Positions 26,311 to 34,799 of a stretch of DNA of 64,000 nucleotides are shown here, piece by piece. The notes under the pieces were generated by a model, which was not told the DNA's origin, ran no database searches, and worked only from the letters and a program-made list of their open reading frames with translations. The position numbers were made by a program, and so were the translations under genes. The DNA lies in NCBI GenBank assembly GCA_016870155.1, contig VGCE01000001.1, forward strand, positions 270,001-334,000, in the 5' to 3' direction. Position 1 is the first letter of the stretch. Every line of letters begins with the position of its first letter. The DNA comes from Actinomycetota bacterium. Its GTDB lineage: Bacteria > Actinomycetota > Thermoleophilia > Miltoncostaeales > Miltoncostaeaceae.

Positions 26311-27240
26311 CTAGGCCTCGGCGAAGAGCGCGGTGGAGAGATACCTCTCGCCGGTGTCGCAGATGATCGTGACCACCACCTTGCCCTCGTTGCCCGGGCG
26401 CCTGGCGATCTGCATGGCCGCCCACACGTTGGCCCCCGCCGAGATGCCGGTGAGGATGCCCTCCTCGCGTGCCAGCCGGCGCGACACCTCGAAGGAGTCC
26501 TCGGCCGAGGCCTGGATCACCTCATCGTAGATTCCGGTGTCGAGCACGCCGGGCACGAAGCCCGCGCCGATGCCCTGAATGCGGTGCGGGGCGGGCTCGC
26601 CGCCTGAGAGGACAGGGGAGTCCACGGGCTCCACCGCCACGACTTTCACCTCGGGCTTGCGCTCCTTCAAAACGTGCCCCACGCCGGTGACGCTGCCGCC
26701 GGTGCCCACACCGGCCACGAAGAAGTCCACCGTGCCCTCGGTGTCATCCCAGATCTCGATTGCCGTGGTGCGGGCGTGGACGTCGGGGTTCGCGGGGTTC
26801 TCGAACTGCTGGGGGATGTACGCGCCGGGGGTCCCGGCCGCGATCTCCTTGGCCTTGCCGATGGCCCCACGCATGCCCTCGGTTGCTGGGGTGAGCACCA
26901 GCTCGGCCCCGTAGGCTTTCAGCAGCGACCGACGCTCCATGCTCATGCTCTCGGGCATGGTGAGGATGCAGCGGTAGCCCTTGGCCGCAGCCACGAACGC
27001 CAGTGCGATTCCCGTGTTGCCCGAGGTGGGCTCGACGATCACGCTCTCGCCCGGCGTGAGCAGGCCCTCGGCCTCGGCGGCCTCCACCATGGCCAGGCCG
27101 ATGCGGTCCTTCACGCTGCCCGCGGGGTTTGCCGCCTCGAGCTTGCCGAGGATCGTCGCGCCGGTCTCCTCCGACAGGGTGGAGAGGAGCACGAGCGGAG
27201 TGCCCCCTACCAGGTCGGTCATGCTCTGCACGATGGGCAT
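26311..27240 (-). CDS. cysK: Cysteine synthase A (O-acetylserine sulfhydrylase)
   Basis: A 309-residue PLP enzyme making cysteine from O-acetylserine and sulfide. [23 protein letters not shown] holds the PLP lysine (near residue 44), [23 protein letters not shown] the substrate loop, and [16 protein letters not shown] the phosphate cup. [16 protein letters not shown] is present near the C-terminus. The ATG at 27238-27240 has a TAGCCT -10 box 7 bases upstream, so an upstream 35-codon extension of the frame is rejected. Works with CysE encoded 1 kb away. Confidence 0.95.
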   Translation of the reverse strand: MPIVQSMTDLVGGTPLVLLSTLSEETGATILGKLEAANPAGSVKDRIGLAMVEAAEAEGLLTPGESVIVEPTSGNTGIALAFVAAAKGYRCILTMPESMSMERRSLLKAYGAELVLTPATEGMRGAIGKAKEIAAGTPGAYIPQQFENPANPDVHARTTAIEIWDDTEGTVDFFVAGVGTGGSVTGVGHVLKERKPEVKVVAVEPVDSPVLSGGEPAPHRIQGIGAGFVPGVLDTGIYDEVIQASAEDSFEVSRRLAREEGILTGISAGANVWAAMQIARRPGNEGKVVVTIICDTGERYLSTALFAEA

Positions 27241-27330
27241 GCGGGTGAGGCTACCAGTGGGCCCTGTTACGACGTGTATCCGGCGCATGCGCCATGCTGC
27301 CGGTGCATTCGCAGCAACCCTGGAGCCCGG

Positions 27331-28626
27331 ATGCGCTTCCGGCAAGTGATCAACGGGGACCTCGGGTGCGCGTCATACCTGGTGGGCGACCTCGAAAGCG
27401 GGCAGGCCGCGGTGGTCGACCCGCGGTGGGACATCGCCCCGTACCTCGAGGCGGCGGGCAGCCGGGGCGTGCGCATCACGCACATCATCGAGACCCCCAC
27501 GACCGCCGATCACGTGTCCGGGCGGGGTCGCCTGCACGAGGCCACCGGCGCCACCATGCACCTGAGCCCGCTGGTCGGCGCGCAGTTCCCTCGCGAGCCG
27601 CTCGACGACGGCGCGGTGGTCGATCTTGGCGAGATGCGCCTGCAGGCGCTGCACCTGCCGGGCCATCGGCCCGAGCACGTCGGGCTGCTGCTCATCGACG
27701 CCAGCCGCGGCCCCGAGCCCCGGGCGGTGCTCACGGGCGATTCGCTGTTCGTGGGGGACGTCGGGCGGCCCGGCCTGGCCGTGGACGCCGTGGAGGGCGC
27801 GAAGGACCGGCACCGCAGCATCAGGCGCCTCATGGACCTGCCCGACCGCCTCGCCGCAGACGAGGACATGCTGGTGGTGGACGTGCGCGATCACCGGGAA
27901 TTCGCCGAGTTGTGCATCCCCGGGTCGGTGAACCGCCCCTGCTGGTCGTTCCGCGATGGCCCCGGCGAGATCCTCACCGGGCGCTACCTGCTCGTGATCT
28001 ACGCCGCCGGAAGGCGCGCAGGCCTGGCGGCAGGCGCGCTGGCCCGCGAGGGGCGCGAGCCGATCATCCACCTGCACAACTGCGGCGTGCAGACCATCGA
28101 GGGCCTCGGCATGCAGATGGAACGGGGCGAGGCGCCTCAGGGTCTCTGCGCGGCGTCCACCAGCGCCCTGATGACCGCGCTGGTCGGGTCGGCCTCGGGG
28201 TGCCACTGCACCCCCAGAGCGAACCTGCGCCCCGGCACCTCGATGGCCTCGGGGACTCCATCACCGCTCGATATTCCCGTGAGCACCAGGCCATCACCCA
28301 CGCGCTCGATGGCCTGGTGGTGGTGGCTCGGCACCGAGTGCACCACCTCGCCCGTGGCGAGGGCCGCAAGCGAGCCCTCCTCCAGGTCGACCAGGTGGTC
28401 GTTGCCCTCGAAGCTCCCGGTGGTGCGCCGGTGCTCGGTCGACCCGAGCGCCTCCGGCAGGTGCTGCATGAGGCTTCCCCCGAACGCCAGGTTCATCACC
28501 TGCATGCCGCGGCAGATGCCGAGGAACGGCATATCGCGGGCAATGGCATCGCGCACGAGGGCGAGCTCCCATGCGTCGCGCACGGGGTCCGGTGCCTCGG
28601 CCTCGGGATGCGGCGCCTCGCCATAG
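27331..28626 (+). CDS. Degenerate metallo-beta-lactamase/rhodanese protein (probable pseudogene)
   Basis: The frame starts [20 protein letters not shown], as ETHE1-like sulfur dioxygenase/rhodanese fusions do, but key features are lost. The metal motif HxHxDH reads TPTTADH (residues 55-61), missing two histidines. After [17 protein letters not shown] (137-152) the second half of the lactamase domain is absent and the sequence jumps to a rhodanese domain (about 175-265). Its active-site loop reads YAAGRRAG (224-231) with no cysteine. No stop occurs where homology ends (about 28137); the frame runs 490 bases antisense through the next gene. Either a decayed gene or a non-catalytic protein; decay is favoured. 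Confidence 0.6.
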   Translation: MRFRQVINGDLGCASYLVGDLESGQAAVVDPRWDIAPYLEAAGSRGVRITHIIETPTTADHVSGRGRLHEATGATMHLSPLVGAQFPREPLDDGAVVDLGEMRLQALHLPGHRPEHVGLLLIDASRGPEPRAVLTGDSLFVGDVGRPGLAVDAVEGAKDRHRSIRRLMDLPDRLAADEDMLVVDVRDHREFAELCIPGSVNRPCWSFRDGPGEILTGRYLLVIYAAGRRAGLAAGALAREGREPIIHLHNCGVQTIEGLGMQMERGEAPQGLCAASTSALMTALVGSASGCHCTPRANLRPGTSMASGTPSPLDIPVSTRPSPTRSMAWWWWLGTECTTSPVARAASEPSSRSTRWSLPSKLPVVRRCSVDPSASGRCCMRLPPNARFITCMPRQMPRNGISRAMASRTRASSHASRTGSGASASGCGASP

Positions 28627-28850
28627 AGCGACGCCTCGAGATCATTGCCGCCGGTGAGCATGAGGGCGTCGATTCGGTCGAGCACCTCGCCCGGGCCGCA
28701 TGACTGGGGTGGAATGACCACGGCGATGCCGTTGGCCGCCTGGACCTGCCCCACATAGTCGGCGGCCACCACTGCTGCGGGCTGGTCCCACGGACCCCAC
28801 TGTGTGCGCAGCACTGCGCAGGCGATGCCGATGACCGGTGGCGGGGTCAC
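28137..28850 (-). CDS. Class I glutamine amidotransferase-like hydrolase (peptidase C26, PuuD-like)
   Basis: A 237-residue protein with the C26 layout: [32 protein letters not shown], the nucleophile elbow [19 protein letters not shown] (Cys near residue 112), [18 protein letters not shown] and the catalytic His/Glu in [11 protein letters not shown] (near residue 217). Relatives hydrolyse gamma-glutamyl bonds, as in gamma-glutamyl-GABA. It abuts the Rrf2 gene with no gap, so the two are probably one transcript. A sulfur-related gamma-glutamyl substrate would fit the location but is inference. Confidence 0.88.
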   Translation of the reverse strand: MTPPPVIGIACAVLRTQWGPWDQPAAVVAADYVGQVQAANGIAVVIPPQSCGPGEVLDRIDALMLTGGNDLEASLYGEAPHPEAEAPDPVRDAWELALVRDAIARDMPFLGICRGMQVMNLAFGGSLMQHLPEALGSTEHRRTTGSFEGNDHLVDLEEGSLAALATGEVVHSVPSHHHQAIERVGDGLVLTGISSGDGVPEAIEVPGRRFALGVQWHPEADPTSAVIRALVDAAQRP

Positions 28851-29264
28851 CTAGATGTGGAACATCGGCGCGTCGGCGCTGCGCGCCTCGCGCTCGGCGA
28901 CGTCCTTCACCGTGACCCCGCGGAAGGCGTCGGACAGCCGCTCGGCACCCTCCGCCCAGATCATCGCCACGGGGCACCCGTCAGGGTCGTCGGTGCCGCC
29001 GATCGGGCCGTCCACGGCCTCCACCACCTCGAGCACGGAGACCTCGGCAGGGTCGCGCCTGAGCGTGTACCCGCCCTTCACCCCGCGCTGGCTCTGCAGC
29101 AGCCCCGCCCGCTTGAGCGACGCGAACACCTGCTCCACCTGGTGCGCCGGAATGCCGCGGCAGCCGGCGACCTCGAGTATGGGCACGGGGCTTGTGCCGC
29201 CGCGCGACGCGAGCTCGATGAGTGAAAGCAGGGCCACCCTGCTGCGGTCGCTCACGTTAATCAC
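28851..29264 (-). CDS. Rrf2-family transcriptional regulator (possibly CymR-like)
   Basis: A 137-residue winged-helix regulator: SDRSRVALLSLIELASRGG, a recognition segment GIPAHQVEQVFASLKRAGLLQSQRGVKGGYTLRRDP, and the dimerisation tail DAFRGVTVKDVAE. IscR, NsrR and RsrR use three cysteines for an Fe-S cluster; only one Cys (in DPDGCPVAMIW) is present, so a cluster is unlikely. Cysteine-poor Rrf2 proteins include CymR, which partners CysK to sense cysteine, and cysK and cysE are nearby. The start is a GTG behind GGGGG. The upstream palindrome suggests autoregulation. Confidence 0.85.
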   Translation of the reverse strand: MINVSDRSRVALLSLIELASRGGTSPVPILEVAGCRGIPAHQVEQVFASLKRAGLLQSQRGVKGGYTLRRDPAEVSVLEVVEAVDGPIGGTDDPDGCPVAMIWAEGAERLSDAFRGVTVKDVAEREARSADAPMFHI

Positions 29265-29272
29265 TAAAAACC

Positions 29273-29302
29273 CCCAAAAGTCAGAAGACTTTTGGGAGTT
29301 TA
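29273..29302 (-). promoter_or_regulatory. Rrf2-gene promoter with palindrome (candidate operator, possible terminator)
   Basis: On the minus strand a TAAACT hexamer (29302-29297) is followed at once by a perfect 10-bp dyad, CCCAAAAGTC-TTCT-GACTTTTGGG (29296-29273), then GGTTTTTA and the GTG start. The dyad covers the expected transcription start of the Rrf2 gene, a standard repressor site. For a transcript arriving from the upstream gene the same sequence, with its T-run, would act as an intrinsic terminator. Its AT content stands out from its surroundings. Confidence 0.65.
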
Positions 29303-29307
29303 GCGCG

Positions 29308-29781
29308 TCAGTCGGACTCCAGCGACGACACGGTGATCAGGAGCCCGTTCTCCACGCCCGTGCGGCGAAACTCCGGGCGGCCCGAGCCCGGGTTTTGCTT
29401 GCTGCGCTTGTAGAACACAAGCTGGATGAGATCGAACCAGCCATCGATGTCGGAGGGCAGGAAGATGTAGCGCGTGGTGGGGGTGTCGATGAACAGCCGC
29501 GGGCGCTTGGCGCCGCGGGGCACTTCCCCCGGCGACAGCGGCCACCGCTCCACCGCGCGGATGTCGTCGAGGGGGATCTCTCGCCGCTTGGCGCCCAGCA
29601 GGTGGTCGAGCGGCGTGGGCACGAAGAGGATGCGGGCGTCGGTGAGGTTCAACTGCCCGTGCCGGCCGAGCCACCCGTTGTTGAGATCGGTGCTGGTCCT
29701 CTTGAGCACCGTCTCGTCGGAGCCCAGCTTGGGGGCGTGACCATTGCGGGGGAGTCTGGTGGAGGGAGCGTCGTTCGCCAT
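29308..29781 (-). CDS. Hypothetical GRAM/PH-like domain protein
   Basis: I do not recognise a named family with certainty. The 157-residue soluble protein has no signal peptide or membrane segment. NLTDARILFVPTPLDHLLGAKRREIPLDDIRAVERWPL resembles the beta-strand core of GRAM/PH-like domains, in which a strand reading 'displayed as' hydrophobic residues precedes a conserved Ile-Arg-x-Val-Glu turn. The ATG at 29779-29781 has a TAGGCT -10 box 6 bases upstream. Downstream is the Rrf2 palindrome; co-function with it is not evident. Confidence 0.6.
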   Translation of the reverse strand: MANDAPSTRLPRNGHAPKLGSDETVLKRTSTDLNNGWLGRHGQLNLTDARILFVPTPLDHLLGAKRREIPLDDIRAVERWPLSPGEVPRGAKRPRLFIDTPTTRYIFLPSDIDGWFDLIQLVFYKRSKQNPGSGRPEFRRTGVENGLLITVSSLESD

Positions 29782-29809
29782 GGAATTAGCCTAGCACCGC
29801 GCGAGAGTG

Positions 29810-30468
29810 CTACTCCGACGCGAAGAGCTCCATCAGGGCGGAATCCTGCCCCGGCTCGGCGATGACCACCACCTGGTCGCCCGCGCCCAGCACGGTGTCG
29901 GGCGCGGCCACGCGCCCCACGCGGTTGCGCAGCACGCTGATCACCAGCGTGCCGGGGGCATCGGGAGGTCGGCCACCGGGGTGCCCTCGGCCCGGCTGCC
30001 CTCCACCACCTGGATCTCGATGACCTCCAGGTTCTCGCGCCTCAGCGAGAACAGGTGCACCAGCGAGTGCTGGGGCACCTCGTGCTCGATCAGCGAGAGG
30101 ATCGACTCGGTCGCGCATACCGTGGGCGCCACGCCCAGCAGGTCGAAGTGCTGCTGGTTGCGCGGGTCGTTCACCCGGGCCACGACGTTCTCCACTCCGA
30201 AGTGATCGCGCGCCACCTGCCCGATGATGATGTTGTCCTCGTCATCACCGGTGACGGCGATGCACACGTCGGCGCGCGCCATGCCCGCGGCGTCGAGCAC
30301 GAAGATCTCGGTACCGTCGCCGTGGCGGGCCATGTGCTCGAACTCCGACTCCAGCGTGGCGTACCGCTGGGGGCGGGCCTCGACGATGGACACCTCATGG
30401 CCCATGCGCAGCAGCGCGCGCCCCAGGTTGGCGCCCACCTTTCCCCCGCCCACGATCACCGCGTACAT
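29810..30468 (-). pseudogene. trkA: TrkA-family K+ channel/transporter regulator, frameshifted
   Basis: The first frame begins MYAVIVGGGKVGANLGRALLRMGHEV, an RCK_N NAD-binding domain, and continues to VADLPMPPARW before a stop at 29941. The adjacent frame carries the missing C-terminal RCK_C domain, GTLVISVLRNRVG...QVVVIAEPGQDSALMELFASE, ending at 29810. Adding one base to the run of five C (plus-strand G at 29954-29958) restores one reading frame of about 219 residues. Either a homopolymer sequencing error or a recent frameshift. The start codon overlaps the stop of the upstream TrkA gene. Confidence 0.8.
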
Positions 30469-30896
30469 CAGGCAGCCTGCTCCTCATCGCCCGTGGCGAA
30501 GGCGCGCAGCGCCTGCGACATGCGATCGATGGCGCTGCGCGTGGGGCACACGGTGACGAGGCCCTTCTCCTCGTAGAACTTCGCGCGCGCGGGGTCGAGC
30601 ACGCGCACGATCACGCAATCCACCAGATAGCGGTCGCGCGCGAGCTGCGCGATGACCAGGTTGGTGTTGTCGCCGTTGGTGGCCGCCACGAAGGCGTCCG
30701 CCCGCTTGATGCCCGCGGCCTCGAGCACGGTGGTCTCGAGCGCAACTCCCTGCACGAACTCCCCGGGGAAGTCGCTGCCGAGCCGCTGCAGCGCCTCGGC
30801 GTTCTGGTCGATCACGTTGACGTCGTGACCATCCTCCGCCAGGTCGCGCGCCACCCGGGCGCCAACCCGGCCACACCCCACAACCACGACGAACAC
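30468..30896 (-). CDS. TrkA-N (RCK_N) domain protein, short form
   Basis: A 142-residue NAD-binding K+-transport regulator: VFVVVVGCGRVGARVARDLAEDGHDVNVIDQN is the Rossmann motif and VAATNGDNTNLVIAQLARDRYLVDCVIVRV the second half. Unlike typical TrkA (about 220 residues) it has no C-terminal RCK_C domain. Paired trkA-like genes (ceoB/ceoC) are usual in actinobacteria. The start is a GTG at 30894-30896; the longer open frame upstream overlaps a small membrane-protein gene in another frame. No Trk membrane channel is encoded in the window. Confidence 0.85.
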   Translation of the reverse strand: MFVVVVGCGRVGARVARDLAEDGHDVNVIDQNAEALQRLGSDFPGEFVQGVALETTVLEAAGIKRADAFVAATNGDNTNLVIAQLARDRYLVDCVIVRVLDPARAKFYEEKGLVTVCPTRSAIDRMSQALRAFATGDEEQAA

Positions 30897-30925
30897 CCGC
30901 GCTCCTCCAAGAGATCGACTGAACC

Positions 30926-31105
30926 CTAGTCCGACCGCTGCCGCCACCACAGCCACAGGCGCCCGCCGCCGGCGATGACCAGCGCGACGCCCAGTATCCA
31001 CGCCACGGCGCTGGCCCCGGTGACGGCGCACCGCACCAGCTGGATCACGCCCAATGCAAGGATGAGCCCCGACAGGACGATCGTTGCGATGGCGCGCCCG
31101 TCCAT
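30926..31105 (-). CDS. Small two-helix membrane protein (59 aa)
   Basis: A previously unlisted frame of 59 codons, ATG at 31103-31105 to TAG at 30926-30928. The product MDGRAIATIVLSGLILALGV... has two hydrophobic stretches, residues about 5-25 and 32-48, and a basic tail ending WLWWRQRSD, so a hairpin in the membrane is predicted. It lies between the hppA terminator and the TrkA pair on the same strand with 29 bases to the TrkA gene. No family recognised. Codon use fits the genome. Confidence 0.6.
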   Translation of the reverse strand: MDGRAIATIVLSGLILALGVIQLVRCAVTGASAVAWILGVALVIAGGGRLWLWWRQRSD

Positions 31106-31111
31106 GACGCC

Positions 31112-31153
31112 GCAGGATGCGGGGGCCCGGTTGCCCGGGCCCCCGCATCCTGC
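31112..31153 (-). terminator. Terminator hairpin of hppA
   Basis: A perfect 19-bp stem (31112-31130 with 31135-31153) and 4-base loop lie 5 bases after the hppA stop codon. No T-run follows, as is common for high-GC actinobacterial terminators. It separates hppA from the small membrane-protein/TrkA genes downstream. Confidence 0.75.
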
Positions 31154-31157
31154 GTTC

Positions 31158-33266
31158 CTAGACCAGGAAGGGGATGAGCAGGAGCGCCACGATGTTGGCG
31201 ATCTTGATCATCGGGTTGATGGCGGGACCCGCGGTGTCCTTGTAGGGGTCACCGACGGTGTCACCGGTCACCGCCGCCTTATGGGCCTCGGATCCCTTTC
31301 CGCCGAACTCGCCGTCCTCGATCAGCTTCTTCGCGTTGTCCCACGCTCCACCGCCTGAGGTCATGGAGATGGCCACGAAGATTCCGGTGACGATGACGCC
31401 GAGCAGCAGTCCTCCAAGCATCACGCGCCCGTTGTCGACGCCGAAGATGAAGGCGACGATGATCGGCACGATGATCGGGATGAGGCCCGGGATCAGCATC
31501 TGCTTCTGCGCCGAAGCCGTGACGATGCGCACGCTGCGCGCGTAGTCCGGCTTCTCGGTGCCCTGCATGATCCCTGGCTTTTCCTTGAACTGCTGGCGCA
31601 CTTCCTCCACCACCTGGGCTCCTGCGCGTCCCACCGCCTCCATGGAGAAGGCGGCGAAGATGAAGGGCATGAGGCCACCGATGAAGAGTCCGACCACCAC
31701 GAACGGGTCGGCGAGGTCGAACGAGAGATCGAGTGCCGTCTCGCCCGCCTTCCCGATCGCGAACTTGAGTTCCTCGACGTACGAGACGAAGAGGATCACG
31801 GCGGCGAGGCCAGCCGAACCGATGGCGTAGCCCTTGGTGACGGCCTTGGTGGTGTTACCGACCGCGTCGAGCGGATCGGTGACCGCGCGCACCGAGTCGG
31901 GCAGCTCGGCCATCTCGGCGATGCCGCCCGCGTTGTCGGTGATCGGGCCGTAGGCGTCGAGCGCCACGACGATCCCCGCAAGCGAGAGCATTGCCATCAC
32001 CGCCACGCCGATTCCGTAGTAGCCCGCCAGCTCGTACGAGCTGACGATGCCGGCCACGATCACGATCACCGGCAGGGCGGTGGCCTTCAGGCTCACGGCG
32101 AGGCCGGCGATGATGTTGGTGGCGTGCCCGGTCTCGGACGCCTTGGCGATGCTGCGCACCGGCGGCCAGATGGTGCCGGTGTAGTACTCGGTGATGGCCA
32201 CCAGCAGGATGGTCACGCCCAGGCCCACCAGAGCGGCCCAGTAGTAGTTGGCCCATCCGCCCGGGATGATCCCGTTGGCGCCACTCGGAACAACGCCCTC
32301 CATCATCCACTTCGTCAGCGGGATGAAGAGCAGGGCCGAGAGCACCGCCGCCACGCCCAGGCCCGTGTAGAGCGCCGAGGTGACGGAGCTGTTCTTGCCG
32401 AGCCTCACGAACCACGTGCCGATGATCGAGGTGATGATCGACGCGCCGCCGAGCAGAAGCGGGAACAGGATGGCGTTGATGGAGCCGGTGCCCACGAAGA
32501 ACAGCGAGCCCAGGAACATCACCGCCACGGTGGTGACCGCGTAGGTCTCGAACAGGTCGGCGGCCATACCGGCGCAGTCGCCGACGTTGTCGCCCACGTT
32601 GTCGGCGATCACGGCCGGGTTGCGCGGGTCGTCCTCGGGGATTCCCGCCTCGACCTTGCCCACCAGGTCAGCGCCCACGTCGGCGCCCTTGGTGAAGATG
32701 CCGCCGCCCAGACGGGCGAACACGCTGATGAGCGAGCCGCCGAAGGCCAGGCCCACGAGCGGGGCAACGGCCTCCTTGTCGCCGCCGAGGACCAGGAAGT
32801 ACCCGGCCACCGCCAACAGGCCCAGGCCCACCACGAGCAGGCCCGTGACCGAACCGCCCTTGAACGAGATGCTCAGGGCCGGCTTGAGGCCGCCCCGGGC
32901 CGCCTCGGCCGTGCGCACGTTGGTGCGCACCGAGACGTTCATTCCGATGAAGCCGGCCGCGGCGGACGCCACGGCACCGATGAGGAACCCGATCGCGGCC
33001 TTCCAGCCGAGCAGCGACGAATCCACTGCGCTGCCGAGGAAGCCGATCACGAGGAACAGGACCACGGCGACGACGCCGATGATCGCGTACTGACGGTTGA
33101 GGTACGCCTTGGCGCCCTCCTGGATCGCTCCTGCGATCTCGCGCATCCTCTCGTTGCCCGCGGGCTGCTTGAGGATGTATGCGGCGAGACCCAGGCCGTA
33201 TGCGATGGCGATGAGCCCGCAAACGAGCGCGACCCATGCACTATTGTCCGACAGCCAGCCGGCCAA
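31158..33266 (-). CDS. hppA: H+-translocating membrane pyrophosphatase, K+-independent type
   Basis: A 702-residue pump with about 16 membrane helices that couples pyrophosphate hydrolysis to proton export. Catalytic segments are [68 protein letters not shown], and [18 protein letters not shown] at the C-terminus. The diagnostic site reads [10 protein letters not shown]: Lys at the position that is Ala in K+-dependent enzymes. The start is TTG (33264-33266) behind a GGAGG Shine-Dalgarno at 6 bases, deciding the start. Transcribed alone, with its own terminator. Confidence 0.96.
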   Translation of the reverse strand: MAGWLSDNSAWVALVCGLIAIAYGLGLAAYILKQPAGNERMREIAGAIQEGAKAYLNRQYAIIGVVAVVLFLVIGFLGSAVDSSLLGWKAAIGFLIGAVASAAAGFIGMNVSVRTNVRTAEAARGGLKPALSISFKGGSVTGLLVVGLGLLAVAGYFLVLGGDKEAVAPLVGLAFGGSLISVFARLGGGIFTKGADVGADLVGKVEAGIPEDDPRNPAVIADNVGDNVGDCAGMAADLFETYAVTTVAVMFLGSLFFVGTGSINAILFPLLLGGASIITSIIGTWFVRLGKNSSVTSALYTGLGVAAVLSALLFIPLTKWMMEGVVPSGANGIIPGGWANYYWAALVGLGVTILLVAITEYYTGTIWPPVRSIAKASETGHATNIIAGLAVSLKATALPVIVIVAGIVSSYELAGYYGIGVAVMAMLSLAGIVVALDAYGPITDNAGGIAEMAELPDSVRAVTDPLDAVGNTTKAVTKGYAIGSAGLAAVILFVSYVEELKFAIGKAGETALDLSFDLADPFVVVGLFIGGLMPFIFAAFSMEAVGRAGAQVVEEVRQQFKEKPGIMQGTEKPDYARSVRIVTASAQKQMLIPGLIPIIVPIIVAFIFGVDNGRVMLGGLLLGVIVTGIFVAISMTSGGGAWDNAKKLIEDGEFGGKGSEAHKAAVTGDTVGDPYKDTAGPAINPMIKIANIVALLLIPFLV

Positions 33267-33316
33267 GAACTGCCTCCAGGTCTAGGGATACGGGTCCGGC
33301 GCTCAGCCGGGCCTGC

Positions 33317-33344
33317 GCGTGCGGGGGCCGGGGCCCCCGCACGC
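33317..33344. repeat. 12-bp perfect hairpin in the hppA upstream region
   Basis: GCGTGCGGGGGC and its complement enclose a 4-base loop. On the plus strand the hairpin is followed by GACGCGGTTTTC, like an intrinsic terminator, although no plus-strand gene lies upstream. On the minus strand it would sit about 50 bases before the hppA start, in its leader or promoter. It may block antisense or readthrough transcription between hppA and the plus-strand gene at 33408. Confidence 0.55.
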
Positions 33345-33407
33345 GACGCGGTTTTCTACCAGACACCACGGCGCGATTGCCCATGAGAGTGCCAATAATG
33401 CACCCCG

Positions 33408-33998
33408 ATGCGACCTGCCATCGCCCTCTCCATCGCCGCGGCTGCCGCCGGTGCCGGTGCTGCCCTCGCGCTGGCCCGCGGCGTGCGCCAACCCGGTCCT
33501 CGCCTGCCCGGCGACCGGCTGGTGAAGCGCGCGGTGCTCACGCGCACCATGCGATCACGCATGCCCGGCACGCCCGATGCGGTGTGGCCCTGGCTCGCGC
33601 AGTTGGGTGCCGGGCGCGGCGGGTGGTACTCCATCGACCTCATCGACAACGGCGGGCGGCCGAGCGCCAGGGCCATCGACCCCGACCTTCAGCGCATCGC
33701 GCCGGGAGACCGGCTGGAGGCCTCCACGTGGGGCGGTCCGCCCTTCGTGGTTACGTCACTCCGGGAGAACCATTCGCTCGTCACGGTGCTGCGGGCACGG
33801 CGGGGGTGGCTGCGGGTGTCGTATGCCTATGTGATCGACGCCCACGAGGCGGGCGCCAGCACGCTCACGGCCCGCCTGCGCATGGGCGGGCACCCGGGCG
33901 TGGTGGCCCTCCTGCTCTCCCCCATGGTGCTGCTGGGCCACGAGGTGGGCCAGCGCGTGCAGTTCGCCCGGCTTCGCCGCCGGATCAGTGGTCGCTGA
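33408..33998 (+). CDS. Hypothetical membrane-anchored SRPBCC-like protein
   Basis: A 196-residue protein. Residues 1-25 are an Ala-rich hydrophobic segment (membrane anchor or signal). The body has MPGTPDAVWPWLAQLGAGRGGWYSIDLIDNGG, then PGDRLEAS and FVVTSLRENHSLVTVL, a pattern seen in START/SRPBCC-fold proteins annotated as polyketide-cyclase-like. Its function is unknown. A weak AATAAT -10 box is 8 bases before the ATG. The 3' end overlaps the convergent mtnP gene by 14 bases. Confidence 0.7.
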   Translation: MRPAIALSIAAAAAGAGAALALARGVRQPGPRLPGDRLVKRAVLTRTMRSRMPGTPDAVWPWLAQLGAGRGGWYSIDLIDNGGRPSARAIDPDLQRIAPGDRLEASTWGGPPFVVTSLRENHSLVTVLRARRGWLRVSYAYVIDAHEAGASTLTARLRMGGHPGVVALLLSPMVLLGHEVGQRVQFARLRRRISGR

Positions 33999-34794
33999 TC
34001 ACGGCGCCCTCGAGGGCGTTGCCGCAGGCGTCCTGATGGGACGGGATGCGCGGGATCACCGAGAACAGCAGGTCGCGAAGCCGCTCGTTGTTCTTCGCGA
34101 AGACCTCGAACACCTCGGCCAGTGACACCGGCTGCACCCCCTGCATGCCCTCGAGCCCGGCGTCGTAATCGGTGACCAGCGACACGTTGGCGTAACAGAT
34201 CTCGAGCTCGCGGGCGAGGTGGCACTCGGGGTAGGCGGTCATGTTGATGGCGTGCCAGCCCATGTGGTTGAACCACTTGCTCTCGGCGCGGGTGGAGAAC
34301 CGGGGGCCCTGTACCACCACCACCGTGCCGCCGTCGTGAACGGGGATCCCCAGCTCCTTGCAGCCATCCACCAGCAGGCCGCGCAGGGTGTCGCAGTAGG
34401 GGTCGGCGGCGCTCACGTGAGTGGCGTGCGGGCCGTCGTAGAAGGTGTCCTTGCGGGCCGAGGTGCGGTCGATGTACTGGTCGCACACCACGAACTCGCC
34501 CAGGCCGATGTCGGGTTGCAGGCTGCCCGACGCACATGGCCCCAGCAGGTGCGTGACCCCGAGCTCCTTCATGGCCCGCACGTTCGCCCTGTAGGGGATC
34601 ATGTGCGGCGGGTACTGATGGTGGTGGCCGTGCCGCGGGAGGAACGCCACGCGGCGCCCGCCGACATCGCCGATCACGATGTTGCCGCTGGGCGCCCCAT
34701 ACGGGGTGTCCATCACCACTTCCTCGGTGTCCTGCAGGAACGAGTAGAAACCCGAGCCCCCGAACACCCCGATCTCCGCGCGCTGGTCGGCCAC
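33985..34794 (-). CDS. mtnP: S-methyl-5'-thioadenosine phosphorylase
   Basis: A 269-residue trimeric phosphorylase of the PNP/MTAP family. It has IGVFGGSGFYSFL, LPRHGHHHQYPPHMIPYRANV, VVVQGPRFSTRAESKW, NMTAYPECHLARELEICYANVSLVTDYDAG; the Asp pair in TDYD favours adenosine-type substrates, so methylthioadenosine salvage is preferred over purine nucleoside phosphorylase. The GTG start at 34792-34794 follows the stop of the DUF1844 gene by 5 bases. It is third in the ybdK-DUF1844-mtnP operon. Confidence 0.9.
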   Translation of the reverse strand: MADQRAEIGVFGGSGFYSFLQDTEEVVMDTPYGAPSGNIVIGDVGGRRVAFLPRHGHHHQYPPHMIPYRANVRAMKELGVTHLLGPCASGSLQPDIGLGEFVVCDQYIDRTSARKDTFYDGPHATHVSAADPYCDTLRGLLVDGCKELGIPVHDGGTVVVVQGPRFSTRAESKWFNHMGWHAINMTAYPECHLARELEICYANVSLVTDYDAGLEGMQGVQPVSLAEVFEVFAKNNERLRDLLFSVIPRIPSHQDACGNALEGAVISDH

Positions 34795-34799
34795 GGTTG

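Noticed and set aside
28851-29264. Rrf2 gene as an Fe-S regulator such as IscR or NsrR
   Set aside because: Only one cysteine is present in the cluster-binding region, where three are needed.
33985-34794. mtnP as a general purine nucleoside phosphorylase
   Set aside because: The TDYD segment matches methylthioadenosine phosphorylases; the PNP alternative keeps some possibility but is less likely.
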